Shown here one piece after another: positions 54,793 to 64,000 of a DNA stretch of 64,000 bases. The stretch's first letter is position 1. Each line of letters opens with the position of its first letter. Where the stretch lies: the NCBI RefSeq assembly GCF_040869045.1, contig NC_090322.1, positions 170,142,672 to 170,206,671 on the forward strand, in the 5' to 3' direction. Position numbers and translations under genes: made by a program. The DNA comes from Eurosta solidaginis. Taxonomy: Eukaryota > Arthropoda > Insecta > Diptera > Tephritidae. Below the pieces are notes generated by a model, which searched no databases, had not been told where the DNA came from, and was given only the letters and a program-made list of their open reading frames with translations.

Positions 54793-55447
54793 AGGGTTCG
54801 CTGGCTAGGTCATGTTATGCGAATGGATGAAGACACTCCGGCCAAGAAAGTATTTTAGTCGACATCGCACTTTGGAAGCAGAGGAAGGGAGAGACCTCCA
54901 GTGAGTTGGGAGAGGCAAGTGCAAAAAACTTCACCTTCGTTGGTGTTCCCAACTGGCGTCGGTTGTCACGAAACGGCCGAAATCGCTTAGGCGGTTAAAG
55001 GGCAGTTAATAGTGATGAATGCTGAAGGAACATCCGATTTTAACGAATTTTGTGGTTTCCTAACAAATAGCCCACTACTTCCTTACAATATTTTTAGGCT
55101 TCTAACGTAATTTCTCTAAATTTTCCATTTAAAGCTTTTAGATATTTAAAGTCTCATTCTCTTTATTCAGCACCTTCACCGATTGTTTCAACATCTCCAG
55201 TTTTATATGCAAATGGGGTAGCAAACCGTGGTGCAGAGATGAATTCAATCCTTCTCTTTCTCCGCCCGTAGCCACCAGCATACTTATAACTTTCACATAC
55301 CATCAAGCTGTGTTCTTCGTACTTTATTTTGTCTGACATTCTTCAAATTCTCATTGTCGTTATGCAAAAGGACTGCTGTTACCTCCGTCTAGATGATAAT
55401 ATAAACAATCTTCATTCGTTCATGTCATATACGATGTTGAACATTCT

Positions 55448-55819
55448 GTTGTTGTTGTTGTTGTAGCGATAAGGACACTCCCCGAAGGCTTTGGATATGT
55501 TGATTGATTGATTGCCGGATGCAGATCCGGTACCTTGCCCGACCATCTCGGGAACGATTTGGTATGACCACATGCGACTTTCTAGGCCATCCCGCCCTCC
55601 ATGAGGAGTTTGTGGTCGACAGAGCCTCGGCGGTTAATGAAACAGTATTCGTCACGGATAGGTGAGGTTGACAATTGGGTTGAAGAAGCTATATTTTGCG
55701 CTGGCAACACCTTGAAAGGGTTGCGTTGCACAACCCCTTGAATCTATTTGGTATTTTGGTCGCCTCTTACGACAGGCATACCTACCGCAGGTATATTCGC
55801 GGGTATTTTCTAACCCGCA
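55448..55819 (-). mobile_element. SINE-like element (unit 2)
   Basis: Copy of 52176-52547 by array duplication; has GGCTTTGG where units 1 and 4 have GGCCTTGG. Confidence 0.85.
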
Positions 55820-57053
55820 GTTGAACATTCTCGATAAGCCTAACTAAGCGAGGAACATCATCACAAAACACTAGATCACAATCTTCAGCAAAATAAGATA
55901 CAAAGTTGCATTCTCTGTTGCGATAACAAGCAACCAAGTGCGGGAGAAAGTATTTGCTTTGCAGATAGTCTTGATCCGAGCTTAGTTGCATCTTCTGGCA
56001 GATTTATATTGCTTCGTTCAGTTCTTGTGGGGAAAATACTTGGTTCCAGTTGTACTTGGTCCAAATTAGGCGTCAGGTTTAGATATATCCTTCCGATAGC
56101 TACCACTGTCATCAGCTTTCTATGATTCTAAGTACGGTGATCTTGGCATCCTAGGATATTTCAAATCCTTTTCCGTTTTCGCATTGTAACCTGGAGATTA
56201 CAGACGTTGTCCTTTCATTTTGACCACTTTCGAAGTTCACGAACACGTTGTACAACCTTTATGTTGGAGACATGTTTTATCACGCAGTTCCAGATTTTGT
56301 AAAAACGCTTTCTATACAAAAACAGAAGATCTCACGGATATCAAACGCGAACGGAAAATCCCTGACCCAAAACAAGTAAAGCAAAAACCCATACTTATTA
56401 TTAAGAATTCATGAGCTTAACACCGGCTATAATAATAAAATATTCAATTATTATATTATTCTAAGAGAAACTGAAAAGAAAGAAACTTTACAAAAACAAA
56501 ATCTACACAACTCGCAAATTAATAGACAGAATGTCTCAATTGTGTTGTTAGTGTAGAAATGAGATAAACTGAATTAAGCAAGGAAACCAATACAAGCAGG
56601 ATAGCCTAGTGGTTAAGGCAAGTGCAGTTTCACTGTGTGATTCGCGGTTCGAATCTCGGTGAAACCTTTGATAACATTTAGAAATTGCCTGATGATTGTG
56701 GCGGTTTTCGAAATGGTACCATCGCAATATACCAGTAAATGTTTCTTTCTTTCTTTTCAGTTTTCTTAGAAAAATATAATAATTGAATATTCATAAAATA
56801 GTACATACAAAGAAATTTAAAAGCATTTACATTTATTAATATTACATTTTTAAATCTTAGTAAAAAAAGAAACATAAATCTATATTTAAGTATAACAGTT
56901 AAATTATATTATAATTATGTATGTAAAATCTCATTTTTATGTATCTTGCAATAAAAAAAGTTTAAGTATTTAATATTAATAAATCATATAAAAAAGATGA
57001 ATATTATGAATAACATTTCCATTAAAATTCACCAAAACAACAAATAATTATGT

Positions 57054-58064
57054 TTAAACGTTATTGGTTAACTCCTCCTGAAGCGCTTTTAACTCCACTT
57101 CACGCTCCTCAACTAATTTACTAAATTCTACTAATATTTCATTTGAACGTTCGAGTTCTTTCTCAAAAATATTTTGTAAAGCTTCGCGTTCATCTGCTGC
57201 AGCATTATATTCCTGTTCGGCACAATTCATAAGCTCGTCGTTTTGTTTTTCTAAGTCTAATGCTTGCTTTCGCCTTTCACGCTTTTCATCTCGAGCGCTT
57301 TTTAAATCAAATTCTAATTGTTGCAAACGTTCTTCAACTTCAAGCATTTGCGTATCTAAGGCAGCGATTTGTTGTTGTTTTAGTTTTTCAAATTCGCTTA
57401 TTTTACGTTCGCTCAACTTGAGTGCCATTTCGAGTTCACTATTTTTCACTTTTAATGTTGACTTTATATAGTGATTTAATTCTTGTACTTGATTTTCTAA
57501 CTGCTCTAGTTGTTGCTGCATTTCTTGTAATTGTATTTGCGCACGCGCATATATTTCTTCTAACCTTTTTATACGTTCTTTTACTTCTATTTCTTGTGGA
57601 TTGAGTGGTAATAGGAGATCGGCTGTATCAAATTGCATTTTTGTGCAACTAGTAGCAATTTTATACATATAATCATTATATATAGCAATTTGGTCGTTTA
57701 GTTGTTTTTTATGACGTGATAGTAAAACTTGTTGATGATGTTGCCGACCCTCGAGCTCACGTAGGGTACGTTCCATAATTTGAAAGGCGTGCTTACGTTG
57801 CTCCAACTCTGCAATGCATGAATCACGCTGTTCTGCGCTCATTTCCTGATTTGAAATGATGTTTTGCATTTGCTCTATCTTTTCAACAAGTTGCATAAAT
57901 TCGTGTTTACAAAGTTGACGTTCAGCTTGCAGTTCGCTTAATTGTTTATTTGTAATTTCTACTATTTCATTCCAGTTTCCCTGATAGCGACGTGTCATAT
58001 CTTTTATGATGAGCCGTATGAGCTTTACGCAGATATGTAGATAGTGCAGCGAATAAAAACCCAA
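57054..58064 (-). CDS. Ndc80: Ndc80-like C-terminal coiled coil (units 2 and 3)
   Basis: Same 336-residue frame as at 53782-54792 with no amino-acid difference that I see. It crosses the junction at 57960/57961. The N-terminal leader is again supplied by the neighbouring unit. Confidence 0.75.
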   Translation of the reverse strand: MGFYSLHYLHICVKLIRLIIKDMTRRYQGNWNEIVEITNKQLSELQAERQLCKHEFMQLVEKIEQMQNIISNQEMSAEQRDSCIAELEQRKHAFQIMERTLRELEGRQHHQQVLLSRHKKQLNDQIAIYNDYMYKIATSCTKMQFDTADLLLPLNPQEIEVKERIKRLEEIYARAQIQLQEMQQQLEQLENQVQELNHYIKSTLKVKNSELEMALKLSERKISEFEKLKQQQIAALDTQMLEVEERLQQLEFDLKSARDEKRERRKQALDLEKQNDELMNCAEQEYNAAADEREALQNIFEKELERSNEILVEFSKLVEEREVELKALQEELTNNV

Positions 58065-58719
58065 AGGGTTCGCTGGCTAGGTCATGTTATGCGAATGGAT
58101 GAAGACACTCCGGCCAAGAAAGTATTTTAGTCGACATCGCACTTTGGAAGCAGAGGAAGGGAGAGACCTCCAGTGAGTTGGGAGAGGCAAGTGCAAAAAA
58201 CTTCACCTTCGTTGGTGTTCCCAACTGGCGTCGGTTGTCACGAAACGGCCGAAATCGCTTAGGCGGTTAAAGGGCAGTTAATAGTGATGAATGCTGAAGG
58301 AACATCCGATTTTAACGAATTTTGTGGTTTCCTAACAAATAGCCCACTACTTCCTTACAATATTTTTAGGCTTCTAACGTAATTTCTCTAAATTTTCCAT
58401 TTAAAGCTTTTAGATATTTAAAGTCTCATTCTCTTTATTCAGCACCTTCACCGATTGTTTCAACATCTCCAGTTTTATATGCAAATGGGGTAGCAAACCG
58501 TGGTGCAGAGATGAATTCAATCCTTCTCTTTCTCCGCCCGTAGCCACCAGCATACTTATAACTTTCACATACCATCAAGCTGTGTTCTTCGTACTTTATT
58601 TTGTCTGACATTCTTCAAATTCTCATTGTCGTTATGCAAAAGGACTGCTGTTACCTCCGTCTAGATGATAATATAAACAATCTTCATTCGTTCATGTCAT
58701 ATACGATGTTGAACATTCT

Positions 58720-59091
58720 GTTGTTGTTGTTGTTGTAGCGATAAGGACACTCCCCGAAGGCTTTGGATATGTTGATTGATTGATTGCCGGATGCAGATCC
58801 GGTACCTTGCCCGACCATCTCGGGAACGATTTGGTATGACCACATGCGACTTTCTAGGCCATCCCGCCCTCCATTAGGAGTTTGTGGTCGACAGAGCCTC
58901 GGCGGTTAATGAAACAGTATTCGTCACGGATAGGTGAGGTTGACAATTGGGTTGAAGAAGCTATATTTTGCGCTGGCAACACCTTGAAAGGGTTGCGTTG
59001 CACAACCCCTTGAATCTATTTGGTATTTTGGTCGCCTCTTACGACAGGCATACCTACCGCAGGTATATTCGCGGGTATTTTCTAACCCGCA
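58720..59091 (-). mobile_element. SINE-like element (unit 3)
   Basis: Copy by array duplication; GGCTTTGG and CCATTAGG variants. Confidence 0.85.
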
Positions 59092-60325
59092 GTTGAACAT
59101 TCTCGATAAGCCTAACTAAGCGAGGAACATCATCACAAAACACTAGATCACAATCTTCAGCAAAATAAGATACAAAGTTGCATTCTCTGTTGCGATAACA
59201 AGCAACCAAGTGCGGGAGAAAGTATTTGCTTTGCAGATAGTCTTGATCCGAGCTTAGTTGCATCTTCTGGCAGATTTATATTGCTTCGTTCAGTTCTTGT
59301 GGGGAAAATACTTGGTTCCAGTTGTACTTGGTCCAAATTAGGCGTCAGGTTTAGATATATCCTTCCGATAGCTACCACTGTCATCAGCTTTCTATGATTC
59401 TAAGTACGGTGATCTTGGCATCCTAGGATATTTCAAATCCTTTTCCGTTTTCGCATTGTAACCTGGAGATTACAGACGTTGTCCTTTCATTTTGACCACT
59501 TTCGAAGTTCACGAACACGTTGTACAACCTTTATGTTGGAGACATGTTTTATCACGCAGTTCCAGATTTTGTAAAAACGCTTTCTATACAAAAACAGAAG
59601 ATCTCACGGATATCAAACGCGAACGGAAAATCCCTGACCCAAAACAAGTAAAGCAAAAACCCATACTTATTATTAAGAATTCATGAGCTTAACACCGGCT
59701 ATAATAATAAAATATTCAATTATTATATTATTCTAAGAGAAACTGAAAAGAAAGAAACTTTACAAAAACAAAATCTACACAACTCGCAAATTAATAGACA
59801 GAATGTCTCAATTGTGTTGTTAGTGTAGAAATGAGATAAACTGAATTAAGCAAGGAAACCAATACAAGCAGGATAGCCTAGTGGTTAAGGCAAGTGCAGT
59901 TTCACTGTGTGATTCGCGGTTCGAATCTCGGTGAAACCTTTGATAACATTTAGAAATTGCCTGATGATTGTGGCGGTTTTCGAAATGGTACCATCGCAAT
60001 ATACCAGTAAATGTTTCTTTCTTTCTTTTCAGTTTTCTTAGAAAAATATAATAATTGAATATTCATAAAATAGTACATACAAAGAAATTTAAAAGCATTT
60101 ACATTTATTAATATTACATTTTTAAATCTTAGTAAAAAAAGAAACATAAATCTATATTTAAGTATAACAGTTAAATTATATTATAATTATGTATGTAAAA
60201 TCTCATTTTTATGTATCTTGCAATAAAAAAAGTTTAAGTATTTAATATTAATAAATCATATAAAAAAGATGAATATTATGAATAACATTTCCATTAAAAT
60301 TCACCAAAACAACAAATAATTATGT

Positions 60326-61336
60326 TTAAACGTTATTGGTTAACTCCTCCTGAAGCGCTTTTAACTCCACTTCACGCTCCTCAATTAATTTACTAAATTC
60401 TACTAATATTTCATTTGAACGTTCGAGTTCTTTCTCAAAAATATTTTGTAAAGCTTCGCGTTCATCTGCTGCAGCATTATATTCCTGTTCGGCACAATTC
60501 ATAAGCTCGTCGTTTTGTTTTTCTAAGTCTAATGCTTGCTTTCGCCTTTCACGCTTTTCATCTCGAGCGCTTTTTAAATCAAATTCTAATTGTTGCAAAC
60601 GTCCTTCAACTTCAAGCATTTGCGTATCTAAGGCAGCGATTTGTTGTTGTTTTAGTTTTTCAAATTCGCTTATTTTACGTTCGCTCAACTTGAGTGCCAT
60701 TTCGAGTTCACTATTTTTCACTTTTAATGTTGACTTTATATAGTGATTTAATTCTTGTACTTGATTTTCTAACTGCTCTAGTTGTTGCTGCATTTCTTGT
60801 AATTGTATTTGCGCACGCGCATATATTTCTTCTAACCTTTTTATACGTTCTTTTACTTCTATTTCTTGTGGATTGAGTGGTAATAGGAGATCGGCTGTAT
60901 CAAATTGCATTTTTGTGCAACTAGTAGCAATTTTATACATATAATCATTATATATAGCAATTTGGTCGTTTAGTTGTTTTTTATGACGTGATAGTAAAAC
61001 TTGTTGATGATGTTGCCGACCCTCGAGCTCACGTAGGGTACGTTCCATAATTTGAAAGGCGTGCTTACGTTGCTCCAACTCTGCAATGCATGAATCACGC
61101 TGTTCTGCGCTCATTTCCTGATTTGAAATGATGTTTTGCATTTGCTCTATCTTTTCAACAAGTTGCATAAATTCGTGTTTACAAAGTTGACGTTCAGCTT
61201 GCAGTTCGCTTAATTGTTTATTTGTAATTTCTACTATTTCATTCCAGTTTCCCTGATAGCGACGTGTCATATCTTTTATGATGAGCCGTATGAGCTTTAC
61301 GCAGATATGTAGATAGTGCAGCGAATAAAAACCCAA
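60326..61336 (-). CDS. Ndc80: Ndc80-like C-terminal coiled coil (units 3 and 4)
   Basis: Open over the full 336 residues. Two replacements relative to the first copies: Glu to Gly in LEVEGRLQQ and Val to Ile in SKLIEERE. Both lie on the coiled coil and break neither the frame nor the heptads clearly. It crosses the junction at 61232/61233. Confidence 0.75.
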   Translation of the reverse strand: MGFYSLHYLHICVKLIRLIIKDMTRRYQGNWNEIVEITNKQLSELQAERQLCKHEFMQLVEKIEQMQNIISNQEMSAEQRDSCIAELEQRKHAFQIMERTLRELEGRQHHQQVLLSRHKKQLNDQIAIYNDYMYKIATSCTKMQFDTADLLLPLNPQEIEVKERIKRLEEIYARAQIQLQEMQQQLEQLENQVQELNHYIKSTLKVKNSELEMALKLSERKISEFEKLKQQQIAALDTQMLEVEGRLQQLEFDLKSARDEKRERRKQALDLEKQNDELMNCAEQEYNAAADEREALQNIFEKELERSNEILVEFSKLIEEREVELKALQEELTNNV

Positions 61337-61991
61337 AGGGTTCGCTGGCTAGGTCATGTTATGCGAATGGATGAAGACACTCCGGCCAAGAAAGTATTTT
61401 AGTCGACATCGCACTTTGGAAGCAGAGGAAGGGAGAGACCTCCAGTGAGTTGGGAGAGGCAAGTGCAAAAAACTTCACCTTCGTTGGTGTTCCCAACTGG
61501 CGTCGGTTGTCACGAAACGGCCGAAATCGCTTAGGCGGTTAAAGGGCAGTTAATAGTGATGAATGCTGAAGGAACATCCGATTTTAACGAATTTTGTGGT
61601 TTCCTAACAAATAGCCCACTACTTCCTTACAATATTTTTAGGCTTCTAACGTAATTTCTCTAAATTTTCCATTTAAAGCTTTTATATATTTAAAGTCTCA
61701 TTCTCTTTATTCAGCACCTTCACCGATTGTTTCAACATCTCCAGTTTTATATGCAAATGGGGTAGCAAACCGTGGTGCAGAGATGAATTCAATCCTTCTC
61801 TTTCTCCGCCCGTAGCCACCAGCATACTTATAACTTTCACATACCATCAAGCTGTGTTCTTCGTACTTTATTTTGTCTGACATTCTTCAAATTCTCATTG
61901 TCGTTATGCAAAAGGACTGCTGTTACCTCCGTCTAGATGATAATATAAACAATCTTCATTCGTTCATGTCATATACGATGTTGAACATTCT

Positions 61992-62363
61992 GTTGTTGTT
62001 GTTGTTGTAGCGATAAGGACACTCCCCGAAGGCCTTGGATATGTTGATTGATTGATTGCCGGATGCAGATCCGGTACCTTGCCCGACCATCTCGGGAACG
62101 ATTTGGTATGACCACATGCGACTTTCTAGGCCATCCCGCCCTCCATTAGGAGTTTGTGGTCGACAGAGCCTCGGCGGTTAATGAAACAGTATTCGTCACG
62201 GATAGGTGAGGTTGACAATTGGGTTGAAGAAGCTATATTTTGCGCTGGCAACACCTTGAAAGGGTTGCGTTGCACAACCCCTTGAATCTATTTGGTATTT
62301 TGGTCGCCTCTTACGACAGGCATACCTACCGCAGGTATATTCGCGGGTATTTTCTAACCCGCA
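61992..62363 (-). mobile_element. SINE-like element (unit 4)
   Basis: Copy by array duplication; combines GGCCTTGG (as unit 1) with CCATTAGG (as unit 3). Confidence 0.85.
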
Positions 62364-63597
62364 GTTGAACATTCTCGATAAGCCTAACTAAGCGAGGAAC
62401 ATCATCACAAAACACTAGATCACAATCTTCAGCAAAATAAGATACAAAGTTGCATTCTCTGTTGCGATAACAAGCAACCAAGTGCGGGAGAAAGTATTTG
62501 CTTTGCAGATAGTCTTGATCCGAGCTTAGTTGCATCTTCTGGCAGATTTATATTGCTTCGTTCAGTTCTTGTGGGGAAAATACTTGGTTCCAGTTGTACT
62601 TGGTCCAAATTAGGCGTCAGGTTTAGATATATCCTTCCGATAGCTACCACTGTCATCAGCTTTCTATGATTCTAAGTACGGTGATCTTGGCATCCTAGGA
62701 TATTTCAAATCCTTTTCCGTTTTCGCATTGTAACCTGGAGATTACAGACGTTGTCCTTTCATTTTGACCACTTTCGAAGTTCACGAACACGTTGTACAAC
62801 CTTTATGTTGGAGACATGTTTTATCACGCAGTTCCAGATTTTGTAAAAACGCTTTCTATACAAAAACAGAAGATCTCACGGATATCAAACGCGAACGGAA
62901 AATCCCTGACCCAAAACAAGTAAAGCAAAAACCCATACTTATTATTAAGAATTCATGAGCTTAACACCGGCTATAATAATAAAATATTCAATTATTATAT
63001 TATTCTAAGAGAAACTGAAAAGAAAGAAACTTTACAAAAACAAAATCTACACATCTCGCAAATTAATAGACAGAATGTCTCAATTGTGTTGTTAGTGTAG
63101 AAATGAGATAAACTGAATTAAGCAAGGAAACCAATACAAGCAGGATAGCCTAGTGGTTAAGGCAAGTGCAGTTTCACTGTGTGATTCGCGGTTCGAATCT
63201 CGGTGAAACCTTTGATAACATTTAGAAATTGCCTGATGATTGTGGCGGTTTTCGAAATGGTACCATCGCAATATACCAGTAAATGTTTCTTTCTTTCTTT
63301 TCAGTTTTCTTAGAAAAATATAATAATTGAATATTCATAAAATAGTACATACAAAGAAATTTAAAAGCATTTACATTTATTAATATTACATTTTTAAATC
63401 TTAGTAAAAAAAGAAACATAAATCTATATTTAAGTATAACAGTTAAATTATATTATAATTATGTATGTAAAATCTCATTTTTATGTATCTTGCAATAAAA
63501 AAAGTTTAAGTATTTAATATTAATAAATCATATAAAAAAGATGAATATTATGAATAACATTTCCATTAAAATTCACCAAAACAACAAATAATTATGT

Positions 63598-64000
63598 TTA
63601 AACGTTATTGGTTAACTCCTCCTGAAGCGCTTTTAACTCCACTTCACGCTCCTCAACTAATTTACTAAATTCTACTAATATTTCATTTGAACGTTCGAGT
63701 TCTTTCTCAAAAATATTTTGTAAAGCTTCGCGTTCATCTGCTGCAGCATTATATTCCTGTTCGGCACAATTCATAAGCTCGTCGTTTTGTTTTTCTAAGT
63801 CTAATGCTTGCTTTCGCCTTTCACGCTTTTCATCTCGAGCGCTTTTTAAATCAAATTCTAATTGTTGCAAACGTCCTTCAACTTCAAGCATTTGCGTATC
63901 TAAGGCAGCGATTTGTTGTTGTTTTAGTTTTTCAAATTCGCTTATTTTACGTTCGCTCAACTTGAGTGCCATTTCGAGTTCACTATTTTTCACTTTTAAT
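63598..64000 (-). CDS. Ndc80: Ndc80-like C-terminal coiled coil, partial at window edge (unit 4)
   Basis: The last 131-134 codons are present, with the Gly variant (LEVEGRLQQ) but Val at the second site. The rest, and the question whether this copy runs into the authentic upstream Ndc80 exons, lies beyond the window. Confidence 0.75.
   Translation of the reverse strand, partial: LKVKNSELEMALKLSERKISEFEKLKQQQIAALDTQMLEVEGRLQQLEFDLKSARDEKRERRKQALDLEKQNDELMNCAEQEYNAAADEREALQNIFEKELERSNEILVEFSKLVEEREVELKALQEELTNNV

Larger units (their letters stand above)
51417..64000. repeat. 3272-bp tandem array, at least 3.85 units
   Basis: Unit starts at ACTATTTCATTCCAGTTTCC: 51417, 54689, 57961 and 61233 (the last cut by the window end). 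Successive units are offset by exactly 3272 bp and differ at only a handful of sites. Each holds, left to right, a LINE end, a SINE-like insertion, a tRNA-like inverted repeat and the 3' part of an Ndc80-like gene on the minus strand. The LINE and SINE copies share the same boundaries, so duplication followed their insertion. Confidence 0.97.

Overview
This is a stretch of nuclear DNA from an insect, almost certainly a fly (Diptera). It is AT-rich. Its real genes have short GT-AG introns, and one host exon encodes a bZIP domain nearly identical to Drosophila CrebB. The mix of repeats (dispersed elements with about 130-bp internal repeats, (CAA)n-tailed LINE fragments, ACATAC microsatellites) resembles what I associate with tephritid fruit flies. 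The family-level guess is inference; Diptera is much safer.

Host genes occupy little of the window. They are: a terminal CrebB exon (1025-1233, +); a complete seven-exon AVL9 homologue (43284-49430, +; predicted 769 aa, all splice phases consistent); and the C-terminal half of an Ndc80/Hec1-type kinetochore protein on the minus strand, carried in a tandem array. An exon-like but frameshifted fragment of an unrecognised gene lies at 39960-40270.

Region by region: 1-20 kb is the CrebB exon followed by many decayed non-autonomous DNA elements: a foldback element, several MITEs, a PIF/Harbinger remnant, a pogo-like element, a solo LTR with target-site duplication, and a 2.6-kb element holding nine exact 130-bp units. 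20.7-23.8 kb is an inverted foldback copy split by a 5'-truncated Penelope-like element with RT and GIY-YIG domains. 23.8-39.6 kb is a nest: a Helentron-like element cut by a LINE, then a DNA transposon with about 138-bp inverted ends, itself invaded by a MITE and by a Ty3/gypsy-type LTR retrotransposon. On top of this, a segment of about 6.08 kb is tandemly duplicated almost without change, so the retrotransposon appears once complete (33973-39452) and once cut off in pol. 40.4-41.7 kb is a broken jockey-like LINE. 43.3-49.4 kb is AVL9, its third intron filled by repeats. 50.2-51.0 kb is a 66-bp minisatellite with a LINE inserted in it.

From 51417 to the window end is a 3272-bp unit repeated at least 3.85 times. 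Each unit carries a LINE 3' fragment, a SINE-like insertion with its own target-site duplication, a tRNA-like sequence inside an inverted repeat, and the Ndc80-like C-terminal reading frame. Units are more than 99% identical, and the few variant sites are distributed as a mosaic. The most unusual items are this Ndc80 array, the SAP-motif Gag with one in-frame stop before Pol, the Asp-to-Glu change at the RT motif A, and homologous ~130-bp modules used in opposite orientation by two element families.
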